NCBI GenBank assembly: GCA_963663665.2
Contig: CAXXKP010000001.1
Span: forward strand, 682,001-746,000
Origin: SABI01 sp963663665
GTDB taxonomy: Bacteria; Spirochaetota; Spirochaetia; Sphaerochaetales; Sphaerochaetaceae
Direction: 5' to 3'
DNA: 64,000 nt
The notes under the pieces are model-generated. The model saw only the letters and a program-made list of their open reading frames with translations, ran no database searches and was not told the origin of the DNA. The position numbers and the translations under genes are program-made. Positions 8,578-18,029 of the stretch are shown here, in pieces (positions within the stretch are counted from its first letter, which is position 1; every line of letters begins with the position of its first letter).

Positions 8578-9807
8578 TTAAGTATTAGGATGCCGAGCTA
8601 ACCCACCAAGAGAGGTTTCCCGATAGAGAGGGGGAAGAGCCTGCCCAGTTTCCATCATAACTTCCACTACAGTATCAAATGAGACTTTATGTCGACCATC
8701 AGAAAGTAGAGCATAGCTTGCATGATCAAGTGCTCTCATTGCAGCAAGAGCATTTCGTTCAATACAGGGTATTTGAACAAGACCTAGCATTGGGTCACAG
8801 GTTAGACCCAGGTGATGCTCAAGTCCCATTTCAGCTGCATACTCTATTTGGTAAATACTAGCACCAAGAAGTTGTGCTACTGCCCCTGATGCCATTGCAC
8901 AGGCGACTCCTATCTCTCCTTGACAACCAACTTCAGCACCACTAATGGAACCATTAAATTTCACAAGGTTCCCAATCAACCCAGCAGTAAGTAGCGCTCG
9001 ATAGATCTTTTGGTCTGTGAGTTGATATTGATTTCTCATATAGAGGAGAACGCCAGGTAGAACACCACATGAACCACATGTTGGAGCAGTAACGATTTTC
9101 CCTCCTCCAGCATTCTCTTCTGCGACAGCAAGAGCGTAACTGAGAGCTCTGGCAGGAGTACCTAAAACACCTCCCATTTCCTTTGCTTGAGCAAAATATT
9201 GAGATGCTTTTCTCTGAAGTTTAAGCCCACCTGGGAGAACCCCTTCTTCATCAAGACCACGGTCAATCGCATGTAGCATCACATCCCAAATCTCTTTTAT
9301 AAAGGCGAGAATCTCATTATCTTCATATTTCAGAACTACTTCCCATAATTGGAGGCCCTCTTTATTACAATAAGAAAGAATATGATCCATTTTACTTAAA
9401 TATTGGGGATAAATTGAATGTGGGGTTATTTCCTTTTGATTCTCATTAACAATTTTACCGCCACCTATACTGTAGTAGGTTTGTTTTCCTATCTCTTCAT
9501 TGTGTTCATTGAAGGCAATCAAAGTCATAGCATTGGGATGAAATTCTTTATTTTCTTGAGGGAACCAAAAAATATCTACCTGCTTCTCTTTCTCTTGAAA
9601 TACTTCTCGAATAGCACTGTCTGTAAGATGCCCCTTACCCGTTGCAGCAAGAGAACCAAAAAGGTGTGCATGAAAATATGAGGCTCCACTGAAGAGCTCA
9701 TAGAATTGAGAGGATGCAAATCTAGGACCCATAGTATGACTACTTGATGGACCGTACCCTATGCGAAATAACTCACGAATTGATTCCATGGGTTCCATAC
9801 TACTCAT
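8578..9807 (-). CDS. sdaA: L-serine dehydratase, iron-sulfur dependent, single chain
   Basis: Deaminates L-serine to pyruvate and ammonia, in the cytoplasm. 409 aa. The N-terminal (beta) domain carries the substrate motif SSSHTMGP (21-28). The catalytic alpha domain carries APTCGSCG (241-248) and the three [4Fe-4S] ligands C295 (EVGCQGE), C337 (TCDP) and C348 (IPCIERN), with the 42- and 11-residue spacings known in the family. The C-terminus ends GGLARHPNT. The terminal Cys found in many single-chain enzymes as a removable cluster ligand is absent, and the protein is somewhat shorter than E. coli SdaA. It lies 24 bases after the lipoprotein gene on the same strand. Confidence 0.93.
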   Translation of the reverse strand: MSSMEPMESIRELFRIGYGPSSSHTMGPRFASSQFYELFSGASYFHAHLFGSLAATGKGHLTDSAIREVFQEKEKQVDIFWFPQENKEFHPNAMTLIAFNEHNEEIGKQTYYSIGGGKIVNENQKEITPHSIYPQYLSKMDHILSYCNKEGLQLWEVVLKYEDNEILAFIKEIWDVMLHAIDRGLDEEGVLPGGLKLQRKASQYFAQAKEMGGVLGTPARALSYALAVAEENAGGGKIVTAPTCGSCGVLPGVLLYMRNQYQLTDQKIYRALLTAGLIGNLVKFNGSISGAEVGCQGEIGVACAMASGAVAQLLGASIYQIEYAAEMGLEHHLGLTCDPMLGLVQIPCIERNALAAMRALDHASYALLSDGRHKVSFDTVVEVMMETGQALPPLYRETSLGGLARHPNT

Positions 9808-9831
9808 TTAGCCTAATTAAGGGAAGAGACC

Positions 9832-10614
9832 TTAACCTCCCAATAACTTTTGGTACTCACTATTACTGATAGTAAATAGTGTATCTACACTCTTCATGTA
9901 ATATGTGGCTGGCCTCTGCTCATCATCTGCAATGATGAGCGTTAAAACCATCATAGCCTCCAAATTGAGAAAAAAATAAATCCCTGGAACTAGATTCTCT
10001 AACTCGACAGGTCTGTATTCACTCTTATAAAATGATGCAATAGATGGCGAATCGCTTATATAACGTCCAGAGGGTAAAATATCTAGAGTTGCAGAATATT
10101 TATTGAGGATTTGTAAATTATCTTCATCATAATCTCCTTCAACAAGGTTCGCTACTGTGGAGATATAATCAATTTGGTTAGAGAGGGGATGTATCGCTAT
10201 ATCTTGCACTATTTTGTGATAATTTAAATTATTCACAACACTACTCCAAGTTGGGAAAAGTCTGAGTAGCGTATCTGTTAAGGCACCCTCATCACTCGAG
10301 AGAGTGACTCTTTTAGTTTCATCCATTGGGGTAATACCTCCCCCTAATGGAGATAGATTCCCTAATGGGTAAAGAGCAAAAATATGAGTAGATGTGAGGG
10401 GAAGAAGTAGCGATACTTCACGTACTCCCACAGAGAGGTGGAGTGTTTCAACTTGATCATTTATTGAATAGCACAGCGTATGCCACATTCTTCTGCCACT
10501 CGCTACCTCCCAATTATGATCTTCTTCTAATACAATACTTATGGTTTGAGAAGGAAAACATCCTGAAATAAGGGAAATAGAGAGAATAAGTAATAATAGA
10601 GCTATCTTGTTCAT
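9832..10614 (-). CDS. Hypothetical lipoprotein
   Basis: 260 aa of unknown function. The N-terminus has a lipoprotein signal: hydrophobic residues 4-16 and a lipobox LISGC with C19 as the lipidated residue. The mature part seems soluble, mixed alpha/beta, with no motif I recognise. It lies 32 bases after the DAHP synthase/prephenate dehydratase gene and 24 bases before the serine dehydratase gene, all on one strand. Lgt, which would lipidate it, is encoded at 36056-37075. The operon position may be incidental. Confidence 0.75.
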   Translation of the reverse strand: MNKIALLLLILSISLISGCFPSQTISIVLEEDHNWEVASGRRMWHTLCYSINDQVETLHLSVGVREVSLLLPLTSTHIFALYPLGNLSPLGGGITPMDETKRVTLSSDEGALTDTLLRLFPTWSSVVNNLNYHKIVQDIAIHPLSNQIDYISTVANLVEGDYDEDNLQILNKYSATLDILPSGRYISDSPSIASFYKSEYRPVELENLVPGIYFFLNLEAMMVLTLIIADDEQRPATYYMKSVDTLFTISNSEYQKLLGG

Positions 10615-10646
10615 ATCTTTAATACGAACTGAACAAGATTTCTACT

Positions 10647-12557
10647 TTATTGTCTGTCGCCTTTAAAAATTCCAAGAATCCTAAAAGAGGCACAAGAGTG
10701 TTGTAAGGAATCAATTGCAGTCTCAAATTTTTCTTTCTCTATCAACTCAGATTCAACAAAGAAGGAATATTCCCATGGTTTCCCTGGAATTGGACGAGAC
10801 TCTAACTTCTTCATATTCAATCCAAAATCAGAAAGAGTTTTTAGCACATCAAACAATGACCCTGGATGGTCATTCACTGAGAAGACCATAGCAACTCTGT
10901 CTGGTGCAATAGAAGATGTAAACTCTGCAGCATCTTCTTCACGAGAGAGAATATAGAATCGAGTGTAGTTACGGCTATTAGTTTCTATACCATCTCTAAG
11001 AATTTCCATGTTATGTCTTCTAGCAGCCCTTTCGCTTGCAATTGCAGCAACCGATGGATCTTTGAGATCGGCTATGTAGGTAACTGAACCTGCTGTATCA
11101 AAAAATGGGATAGCCTCGGCATTCGGCAATTCCTTTGTGATAAAAGAAGCACATTGAGCAATACCTTGTGGATGTGAATAAACTTTCTTTATATCTTCTA
11201 TCTTGCTTCCAGGAAGTCCGATAAGGGTATGTTTAATCCGTATCTGTTTCTCTCCAACTACAGTGAGATCAGGATATCTATTTAAAAGATCCAACACCTC
11301 ATTAATAGTTCCACCAAGTGTATTTTCTACAGGGAGGACCGCATAACGAGCTTTTCCTGAATAGACAGCTTCAAAAGTATCTTCAAATTGTTTACAAGGA
11401 AGAGTCTTTACCTTCTCATCAAAGACCATAGAAACGGCTTGTTCACTGTATGCCCCTTTTTCCCCTTGGAACGCAACAAGAAGTTCTTCTTGTGGATTTA
11501 CTTCTCTTTTCTTATTTAATGCAATATTTTGAAGTCTAGGAGTTCTTTCTAGAGATTTACCAACAACAGGGCAAAGAGCCTGTATATCTTTCATAAGTTT
11601 ATCGAACTGACTAGGATAGAGAGATTGAGGACCATCAGAAAGGGCTTTATCTGGGTCATTATGCACCTCAACAACCAATCCACTTGCACCTGCTGCGACT
11701 ATAGATAGGGACATCGGGATAACCATATCTCTTATTCCTGTTGCATGAGAAGGATCAGCAATCACAGGAAGATGTGTCAATTTCTGAACCACAGGAATTG
11801 CACTTATATCGAGAGTATTTCGAGTTGCTCTCTCATACGTTCTAATTCCTCTTTCACACAATATTATCTGGTCTGTTCCACTTGCCATTAAATACTCGCT
11901 CGCCATGAGCCACTCTTCAATCGTTGCAGCAAGACCTCGTTTTAGAAGAACAGGTCGCCCTGTTTTTCCTACTTCTTTAAGCAGTTCAAAATTCTGCATA
12001 TTCCTTGCCCCGATTTGGAACATATCTATATAATCCAACATCATTGGAACATCTTTGGGGCTTACAACTTCAGTTGCAACAGGCATATCGAAGGCTTCCC
12101 CTGCTTCTTTTAAATAACGAAGCCCTTCTTCACCTAACCCTTGGAAGGCATAAGGAGATGTTCGAGGTTTAAAGGCCCCTCCTCGAAGAATAACTGCCCC
12201 TGAGTCTCGAACCATGCTCGCAATTGTCATAATCTGTTCTCTGCTTTCAACTGCACAGGGGCCAGCAATAACGGTCACCCGATTACCACCAACTTTTACG
12301 TTCCCTACTTGTACAATAGTATCGCTTTTTTTCAACTCACGTGATGCTAATTTATAGGGTTTTGAAATAGGAATTACATCTAATACACCATCTAAAAGAG
12401 TAACTTCTCTTATATCTATTCTATGAGCCCCTACAGCTCCGAGAATTGTTTCTTCTTGTCCTACAATTTCTTTGACCTGAAAATTTCTTGCTTCAAGAAA
12501 TTCTTGTATTGCATGCTTTTGTGCTTCACTTACTTGTTTTTTAAGAATGATTATCAT
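10647..12557 (-). CDS. aroF-pheA: Fused DAHP synthase / prephenate dehydratase with ACT domain
   Basis: Bifunctional aromatic-biosynthesis enzyme, 636 aa, joining the first shikimate-pathway step (PEP + erythrose-4-P to DAHP) to prephenate-to-phenylpyruvate. Residues 1-70 resemble the ferredoxin-like regulatory domain of Thermotoga-type DAHP synthase. Residues 90-335 are the class I beta barrel: GPCAVES (99-105), KPRTSPYAFQG (130-140), and likely metal ligands C101, H271 and E297. Residues 360-540 are prephenate dehydratase: FQGEKGAYSEQA (363-374), LPVENTLGGTINE (408-420), NYTRFYIL (530-537). An ACT domain follows (555-636) with HPGSLF and ESRP, the phenylalanine-sensing motifs. The linker is about 335-358. 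No frameshift is needed; it is one open frame. Confidence 0.93.
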   Translation of the reverse strand: MIIILKKQVSEAQKHAIQEFLEARNFQVKEIVGQEETILGAVGAHRIDIREVTLLDGVLDVIPISKPYKLASRELKKSDTIVQVGNVKVGGNRVTVIAGPCAVESREQIMTIASMVRDSGAVILRGGAFKPRTSPYAFQGLGEEGLRYLKEAGEAFDMPVATEVVSPKDVPMMLDYIDMFQIGARNMQNFELLKEVGKTGRPVLLKRGLAATIEEWLMASEYLMASGTDQIILCERGIRTYERATRNTLDISAIPVVQKLTHLPVIADPSHATGIRDMVIPMSLSIVAAGASGLVVEVHNDPDKALSDGPQSLYPSQFDKLMKDIQALCPVVGKSLERTPRLQNIALNKKREVNPQEELLVAFQGEKGAYSEQAVSMVFDEKVKTLPCKQFEDTFEAVYSGKARYAVLPVENTLGGTINEVLDLLNRYPDLTVVGEKQIRIKHTLIGLPGSKIEDIKKVYSHPQGIAQCASFITKELPNAEAIPFFDTAGSVTYIADLKDPSVAAIASERAARRHNMEILRDGIETNSRNYTRFYILSREEDAAEFTSSIAPDRVAMVFSVNDHPGSLFDVLKTLSDFGLNMKKLESRPIPGKPWEYSFFVESELIEKEKFETAIDSLQHSCASFRILGIFKGDRQ

Positions 12558-12566
12558 AATGATGAA

Positions 12567-12595
12567 AAGCTAAAGTTTTTTACATTATATGTCAA
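12567..12595 (-). promoter_or_regulatory. Candidate promoter of the DAHPS-PDT gene
   Basis: TTGACA (12590-12595, minus strand) is followed after 17 bases by a weak -10, TAGCTT (12567-12572). The start site would be only a few bases from ATG 12557, which fits the absence of a clear ribosome site. Confidence 0.4.
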
Positions 12596-12641
12596 GCTGA
12601 AATCATTGCGCAAATAGCGCTATTTTGGTATCGTCCCTTCT

Positions 12642-13316
12642 ATGAAAGATCAATATGAGAATGAGTATTGGGATTTTCTTTTCGATACTATAAAGAAAAA
12701 AGTCACTTCTTTTCCACATCCTCTCCCCTCTGTCTCTGAAATAGCGATGAAAAAGGCTGACCCATTTAGGGTTCTCCTCTCGACTCTCATCTCACTACGA
12801 ACTCGAGATGAAGTTACTTTAAGGGCCTCTAATCGGCTCTTTGAAGTTGCAGACACTCCAGAAGCTATTGTAAACACAGAGAGTGAGGTATTAGAGAATT
12901 TGATTTATCCAGCTGGATTTTATAAAACAAAAATTGCTAATATGAAAAAAATCTCCCAAATACTATTAGCAGAATATGGAGGGAAAGTACCTCACACTAA
13001 GGAAGAATTGCTTGCACTTCCAGGGGTTGGAATAAAAACAGCTAATTTGACACTCAATTTAGGGTTCAATATCGATGCAATCTGTGTCGATACCCATGTT
13101 CACAGAATAAGCAACAGAAAAGGGTGGATTTCGACAAAAACGCCTGAAGAATCTGAGGTTGCCCTTCAGAGTGTTATGCCGATTAAGCATTGGATTCCCT
13201 TAAATGAACTTCTTGTTCTTTTTGGGCAACAAGTCTGTACCCCAACATCACCCCATTGCTCTACATGCCCTTTCGATGATGAGTGTGAGAAAATTGGAGT
13301 AACAAAGAGCCGTTAG
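12642..13316 (+). CDS. nth: Endonuclease III
   Basis: DNA glycosylase/AP lyase for oxidised pyrimidines in base-excision repair, 224 aa. The helix-hairpin-helix reads LPGVGIKTA with catalytic Lys K132; the catalytic Asp is D150 in CVDTHVHR. The [4Fe-4S] ligands C199, C206, C209 and C215 have the canonical Cys-6-Cys-2-Cys-5-Cys spacing. A short N-terminal extension of about 15 residues precedes the usual fold. It is divergent from the DAHPS-PDT gene across 84 bp and convergent with metF, one base from its stop. Confidence 0.95.
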   Translation: MKDQYENEYWDFLFDTIKKKVTSFPHPLPSVSEIAMKKADPFRVLLSTLISLRTRDEVTLRASNRLFEVADTPEAIVNTESEVLENLIYPAGFYKTKIANMKKISQILLAEYGGKVPHTKEELLALPGVGIKTANLTLNLGFNIDAICVDTHVHRISNRKGWISTKTPEESEVALQSVMPIKHWIPLNELLVLFGQQVCTPTSPHCSTCPFDDECEKIGVTKSR

Positions 13317-13317
13317 C

Positions 13318-14271
13318 TTAGAATGTAGCTTCTACAACTTTAGCAACAACAGAAGCTTTCCCTTGAGTATAGAAATGAATCCCTGGAACCTTATGAGCCA
13401 ATAAATCTTCTACTTGGTGAACAGCATAGTCTAACCCAATCTTTCTAATTTCACTTGGATCCTTTGCTAATTCAATCTGTTCAACAAAATTGTTAGGGAT
13501 CTCTATATTAAATGTTTGAGGAAGAAGATCAAGGTCTCTTTTCCTCTGTAATGGTTTCACTCCAGCGATAATGGGGACACTAATTCCATGTTTTAGACAG
13601 AGATCAACAAATTTATAATACTGGTCGTTGACAAAGAAGAGTTGCGTGACGATATATTCGGCCCCTTTATCGATCTTCCTTTTAAGGAATTCTATATCTT
13701 TTTCTAAATTAGGAGCTTCTATATGCTTTTCGGGATACCCAGCAACACCCACACAAAAATCGAGTCCTTTATCACTTCTTAGGGATACATCTTGATACTC
13801 ACCCTTTTTCAAATCTGTTATCTGCTTCACTAAAGAGTCACTATGATCATAACCTCCAGGGGTAGCTGCGAACCGCCGCTCTCCATGCATCGCATCCCCT
13901 CTCAGAGCGAGAACATTCTCTATACCAAGGAAATTTAATTCAATAAGCTGATCTTCTAATTGATCTTTGCTAGAACCACCACAGATAAGGTGTGGAACAA
14001 CGGGAATATTATATCGATGCTGAATTGCAGCCGAGAGACCTATTGTCCCAGGTCTCTTTCGCATCATTCTCCTTTCAATTGATCCATCTTGATGATCAAT
14101 ATAGACAACTTCCTGTTGGTGATTTGTAATGTTAATATAAGCAGGATTGTATGGTGTTAAGGTATCAATAGTAGCGTATACATCACTTATTGTATGACCT
14201 TTAAGCGGAGGAAGGATTTCAAAAGTAAAGAGAGTTTTTTTTGCATTATGTATTATGTCTATTACCTTCAT
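13318..14271 (-). CDS. metF: Methylenetetrahydrofolate reductase
   Basis: Flavoprotein reducing 5,10-methylene-THF to 5-methyl-THF, the methyl donor used by MetH. 317 aa, TIM barrel. The N-terminal TFEILPP segment holds the catalytic Glu (E18). Other family segments are PHLICGGSS, NVLALRGDAMHGE and AEYIVTQLFFVND. It starts on the base next to the metH stop, so the pair is cotranscribed with metH first. It makes the substrate of its upstream neighbour. Confidence 0.95.
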   Translation of the reverse strand: MKVIDIIHNAKKTLFTFEILPPLKGHTISDVYATIDTLTPYNPAYINITNHQQEVVYIDHQDGSIERRMMRKRPGTIGLSAAIQHRYNIPVVPHLICGGSSKDQLEDQLIELNFLGIENVLALRGDAMHGERRFAATPGGYDHSDSLVKQITDLKKGEYQDVSLRSDKGLDFCVGVAGYPEKHIEAPNLEKDIEFLKRKIDKGAEYIVTQLFFVNDQYYKFVDLCLKHGISVPIIAGVKPLQRKRDLDLLPQTFNIEIPNNFVEQIELAKDPSEIRKIGLDYAVHQVEDLLAHKVPGIHFYTQGKASVVAKVVEATF

Positions 14272-17200
14272 TTATCTACCATCCTTTTTTTCTTCTTCTA
14301 TCTCGACACTCATATAGTGTAAAACTTCTTTCTCATTTTTACCATATTGATGGCAGTAATACTTCAATTGCTCCTCACTAATAGAAGAAAGGGGGAAATA
14401 AGAGCATTTATTATCTGCAACATACAGACCACAAACAGAGCTTACAGGGTTCATTGCCATTGATTCTGTGAGTTCAACCCCTATAGATTCATATGCCTTA
14501 AGCAAAGTGAATATACTCTTTTTCATCTGATGATCTCTAACAATGGGATACCCAATTGCAGGACGAATAGAGGAACTCTCTTTGCTTCTTTTCCACACAG
14601 GATCTACGATTTGAGTATGAAGATACTCACTTAACGCTTCAGCGAGACGATCACTTAACAAACTCAGCAGGAGCTGTGAATATTCATCACCTTCTTCTTT
14701 ATACTTGTTTACAAGAGAAGCTACATGTAATCCACTTGTGGCGACAAACATTCCGATAGTGTCAAAACCATCATCTATGGTGTAATCAGACAACGAATAA
14801 CAGGTCCCCTCTCTTGTAGGGGTTTGACTTCGTAAGAAGGTAAGAGTTTGTAACTCAATACCTAATTCATCCAAAATTTGAATTGTTTGTGGATCTTTCT
14901 TTTTCACTGGGAATAATCCATATACAGCTTTTATTGATGAGTTGAGTACTTCTACCACCTCATTTTTCGTTAAAAGAGAGAGCGCATCCTCTTTTAGTTT
15001 AATCGCTTCTTCTGATTGAGGAGGAACCAACCAAGCTTTGATGAACATATGCCAGTTGATAAAAGGAATAAGAGTTTCAATCTCAATATTCTCTTCTACT
15101 TTAATGATCGGGTTCATGCTAAAAAGGGTTGAGTCTTTTTTCTTATGGCGTTTTTCTATTGCAATTGAGAATGGAATGAGATTACCTTCTTTCTTCTCAT
15201 TTCCAGACCTAATTTCATTATATTCATGTTCAGTTTCTTGAACAAAAGTTGCTTTTTGATGAGAACATAGTTGTAAAGCAACAGATACTGCACTTCCCGC
15301 ATCTACACTATAAAAGGTTTTATTAGGGTAATGTGGAGCAAGTCGTAATGCTGTGTGTTTCTTGCTTGTTGTGGCTCCTCCTATAAGGATAGGAATATTC
15401 ATGCCTTCTTTTTCAAACAGAGAACACACTTCACCCATTTGGTGTAGAGATGGAGTAATCAATCCACTTAAAGCAACAATATCAGCATGATATTCCTTTG
15501 CTTTTTCAAGGATAGTAAGGGGGGGAACCATTACTCCTAAATCTACAACCTGAAAGTTATTGCATCTAAGAACAAGCGCAACAATATTCTTACCAATATC
15601 ATGCACATCTCCTTTCACAGTTGCGAACACAACTACTTTTTGTTTTGATGATTCTGCTGTTAATACTTGGTTCAATCTAGGAGAGAGAATATCAACTGCT
15701 ATTTTCATCACCCTGGCAGAACGTACTACTTGTGGTAGAAAGAGCGAACCGTTTTGGAATAGAGCTCCAACCTCTTCCATTCCTTTCATGAGAGGCCCTT
15801 CGATTATCTCAACCGCTTCAAGTTGATAAAGTGCTTCTAAATCTTCTTTCAAGGTAGAATCATCACCTTTAATTATTGCGTTAATAAGCCTCTGCTCTGG
15901 TGTTGATTCTTCTATGTGTTGAGAGATAACTTCCTTTTCGACCTTTTTCCTGTCTTGTGTCGAAATAGCTAAATTGATGAGTTCTTCTGTCGCTTTTTGT
16001 GAATCTCCCTGTGTCAAAAGAAGAGCTTCTTTTATCACTTGATAATGTGAAGAATCAATATCCTGCACATCGATGAGAGTTGATGGATTAATGATAGCCA
16101 TATCAAGACCATAAAGAGCCCCTTGTTCCAAGAAAACAGCGTGAATTGCCTCTCTTATATAAGAATTACTTCTGAAACTAAAACTTAGGTTACTTAATCC
16201 ACCACTTACTTTTACTAAAGGATACTGACTTTTTATCCATCGAGTTGCTTCTAAAAAATCTTTAGCATATGTAGCACTTTCATCCATCCCTGTTGCAATT
16301 GTGAGGATGTTTGGGTCAAAGATGATTGAGGAGGGATGAACAATACCTGACTCAACCAAGAGATTATAAGAGCGCTCTGCAATAGCACACTTTCTTTCAT
16401 ATGTATCAGCTTGCCCATCTTCATCAAAAAGCATAACTACCATTGCAGCACCCATTGATTGGATGTAACGTGCTTTTTCAATAAACAATTCTTTCCCGTC
16501 TTTTAAGCTGATTGAGTTCACAATCGCTCTTCCTTGAAGTTCTTTGAGCGCTGTTACTATAACATTCCAATTAGAGGAATCTATCATAATGGGAACCCGT
16601 GCTATTTCTGGATCTGCAAGTAGTGCACGTAGAAGAGTTAACATCTCTTCCTCGCCTTCAATCAGAGCATCATCTACACAGATATCAATAATATGAGAGC
16701 CATCCACAACTTGCTGCTTTATAATTGAAAGGGCTTCAACATATTTCTTTTGAGTAATAAGTCGTTTGAATTTTCTCGAGCCACTTACATTGGCTCTCTC
16801 CCCTACTACGAGGAAGTCTCCTGTTTGAATCTCTATTGATTCTAACCCACAAAGGGTAAAAGAAAGCTCTTTTGGAACTCTCTTTGGAGGTGGCATTGTT
16901 TTCAATAAATCAAAGAGGGCTTGAATATGATGTGTTGTTGTACCACAACAGCCACCAACTATATGTAAAAGCCCTTCTTGTAATGGATCTTTCATCAATT
17001 GAGCTAACTTTGTCGCACTTTGTGTATAATTGCCATCAATATCAGGAAAACCCGCATTCGGGTGAGCACTAATTGGAAATGGGCTTATTTTTGCAATGTC
17101 CTCAATCAGAGGAAGCATTTCTTCTATCCCTGTTGAACAATTCAAACCAAGAGAAAAAAGTGGATATGAGGATAAAGAGGAAACGAGTGCTTTTAAGGTT

Positions 17201-17865
17201 TGCCCTGATAATGTACGTCCACTTTTGTCACTGAATGTCGCAGAGACCATAACAGGAATAGAAACACCTCTCTCTTTCATCTCTTCAAAAATTGCATACA
17301 AGGCTGCTTTTGCGACTAAGGTGTCAAAAACCGTTTCAACGAGGAACAGGTCGACATTCCCATCAAGAAGAGCTATTGCCTGCTGCCGATATATTTCAAC
17401 GAACTGATCAAAGGAAGCACTTCGAGCGCTTAAATCATCTGTTGAAGTAGAAAAGCTCAGACCCTTCCCTGTAGGTCCAATAACTCCAGCGACAAAAGCG
17501 TAACGCTGTTCGTCTTCTGCTTCAATCCTCTCAACAGCCGCTCGTGCAATTTCAGCAGCAGCAAGGTTCATATCATAGACATAAGAAGTAAGGGCATACT
17601 CTTCTAATGAAAAAGCATTTGCTCCAAAGGTATTCGTCTCAATGATATCGCTACCTGCGAGAAGGTATTGATAGTGAATATCGAAAATTACATCACTTCG
17701 AGTAAGCGTTAATAAATCTATACATCCAGGTGCTGCAGGAAGTGAATCTATGATGTAATCATCCTCACTTAAGTGAAGAGATTGAACTGTAGTTCCCATT
17801 GCACCATCGAGGAGTAGAACTTTCTGGCCCATTAATGTGCGTAAATATTCATTCCTTGTCATCAT
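14272..17865 (-). CDS. metH: Cobalamin-dependent methionine synthase
   Basis: Transfers a methyl group from methyl-THF to homocysteine through cob(I)alamin. 1197 aa, all four modules present. Homocysteine domain (about 1-320): zinc Cys in GLNCSTG (near 241) and GGCCGTT (near 306-307). Folate-binding barrel: about 345-610. B12 cap and Rossmann domain (about 650-880): the cobalt-ligand His is in DVHDIGKNIV near 755. SAM-dependent reactivation domain: about 930-1190. GAGGGG precedes two in-frame ATGs (17865 and 17862); the second has better spacing. The organism must obtain B12. No B12 or SAM riboswitch is recognisable in the 164-bp leader. Confidence 0.96.
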   Translation of the reverse strand: MMTRNEYLRTLMGQKVLLLDGAMGTTVQSLHLSEDDYIIDSLPAAPGCIDLLTLTRSDVIFDIHYQYLLAGSDIIETNTFGANAFSLEEYALTSYVYDMNLAAAEIARAAVERIEAEDEQRYAFVAGVIGPTGKGLSFSTSTDDLSARSASFDQFVEIYRQQAIALLDGNVDLFLVETVFDTLVAKAALYAIFEEMKERGVSIPVMVSATFSDKSGRTLSGQTLKALVSSLSSYPLFSLGLNCSTGIEEMLPLIEDIAKISPFPISAHPNAGFPDIDGNYTQSATKLAQLMKDPLQEGLLHIVGGCCGTTTHHIQALFDLLKTMPPPKRVPKELSFTLCGLESIEIQTGDFLVVGERANVSGSRKFKRLITQKKYVEALSIIKQQVVDGSHIIDICVDDALIEGEEEMLTLLRALLADPEIARVPIMIDSSNWNVIVTALKELQGRAIVNSISLKDGKELFIEKARYIQSMGAAMVVMLFDEDGQADTYERKCAIAERSYNLLVESGIVHPSSIIFDPNILTIATGMDESATYAKDFLEATRWIKSQYPLVKVSGGLSNLSFSFRSNSYIREAIHAVFLEQGALYGLDMAIINPSTLIDVQDIDSSHYQVIKEALLLTQGDSQKATEELINLAISTQDRKKVEKEVISQHIEESTPEQRLINAIIKGDDSTLKEDLEALYQLEAVEIIEGPLMKGMEEVGALFQNGSLFLPQVVRSARVMKIAVDILSPRLNQVLTAESSKQKVVVFATVKGDVHDIGKNIVALVLRCNNFQVVDLGVMVPPLTILEKAKEYHADIVALSGLITPSLHQMGEVCSLFEKEGMNIPILIGGATTSKKHTALRLAPHYPNKTFYSVDAGSAVSVALQLCSHQKATFVQETEHEYNEIRSGNEKKEGNLIPFSIAIEKRHKKKDSTLFSMNPIIKVEENIEIETLIPFINWHMFIKAWLVPPQSEEAIKLKEDALSLLTKNEVVEVLNSSIKAVYGLFPVKKKDPQTIQILDELGIELQTLTFLRSQTPTREGTCYSLSDYTIDDGFDTIGMFVATSGLHVASLVNKYKEEGDEYSQLLLSLLSDRLAEALSEYLHTQIVDPVWKRSKESSSIRPAIGYPIVRDHQMKKSIFTLLKAYESIGVELTESMAMNPVSSVCGLYVADNKCSYFPLSSISEEQLKYYCHQYGKNEKEVLHYMSVEIEEEKKDGR

Positions 17866-18029
17866 TACCCCTCAAATCTTTAGTTAAAATGTAGTGTATA
17901 TGAGAAATATATTATCATACAATAGTATTGTTCTTTGATAAGGAGAAAAAAAATAGTAAAAATTCTGAGGAAACGAATTCTTAAAGAGTCCATTGTGCTC
18001 TGATAAAAGATTCACTATAGTGACGATAT

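Noticed and set aside
17866..18029. Possible cobalamin or SAM riboswitch before metH
   Set aside because: Only 164 bases shared with the pth promoter; I saw neither a B12-box-like sequence nor the multi-stem SAM layout.
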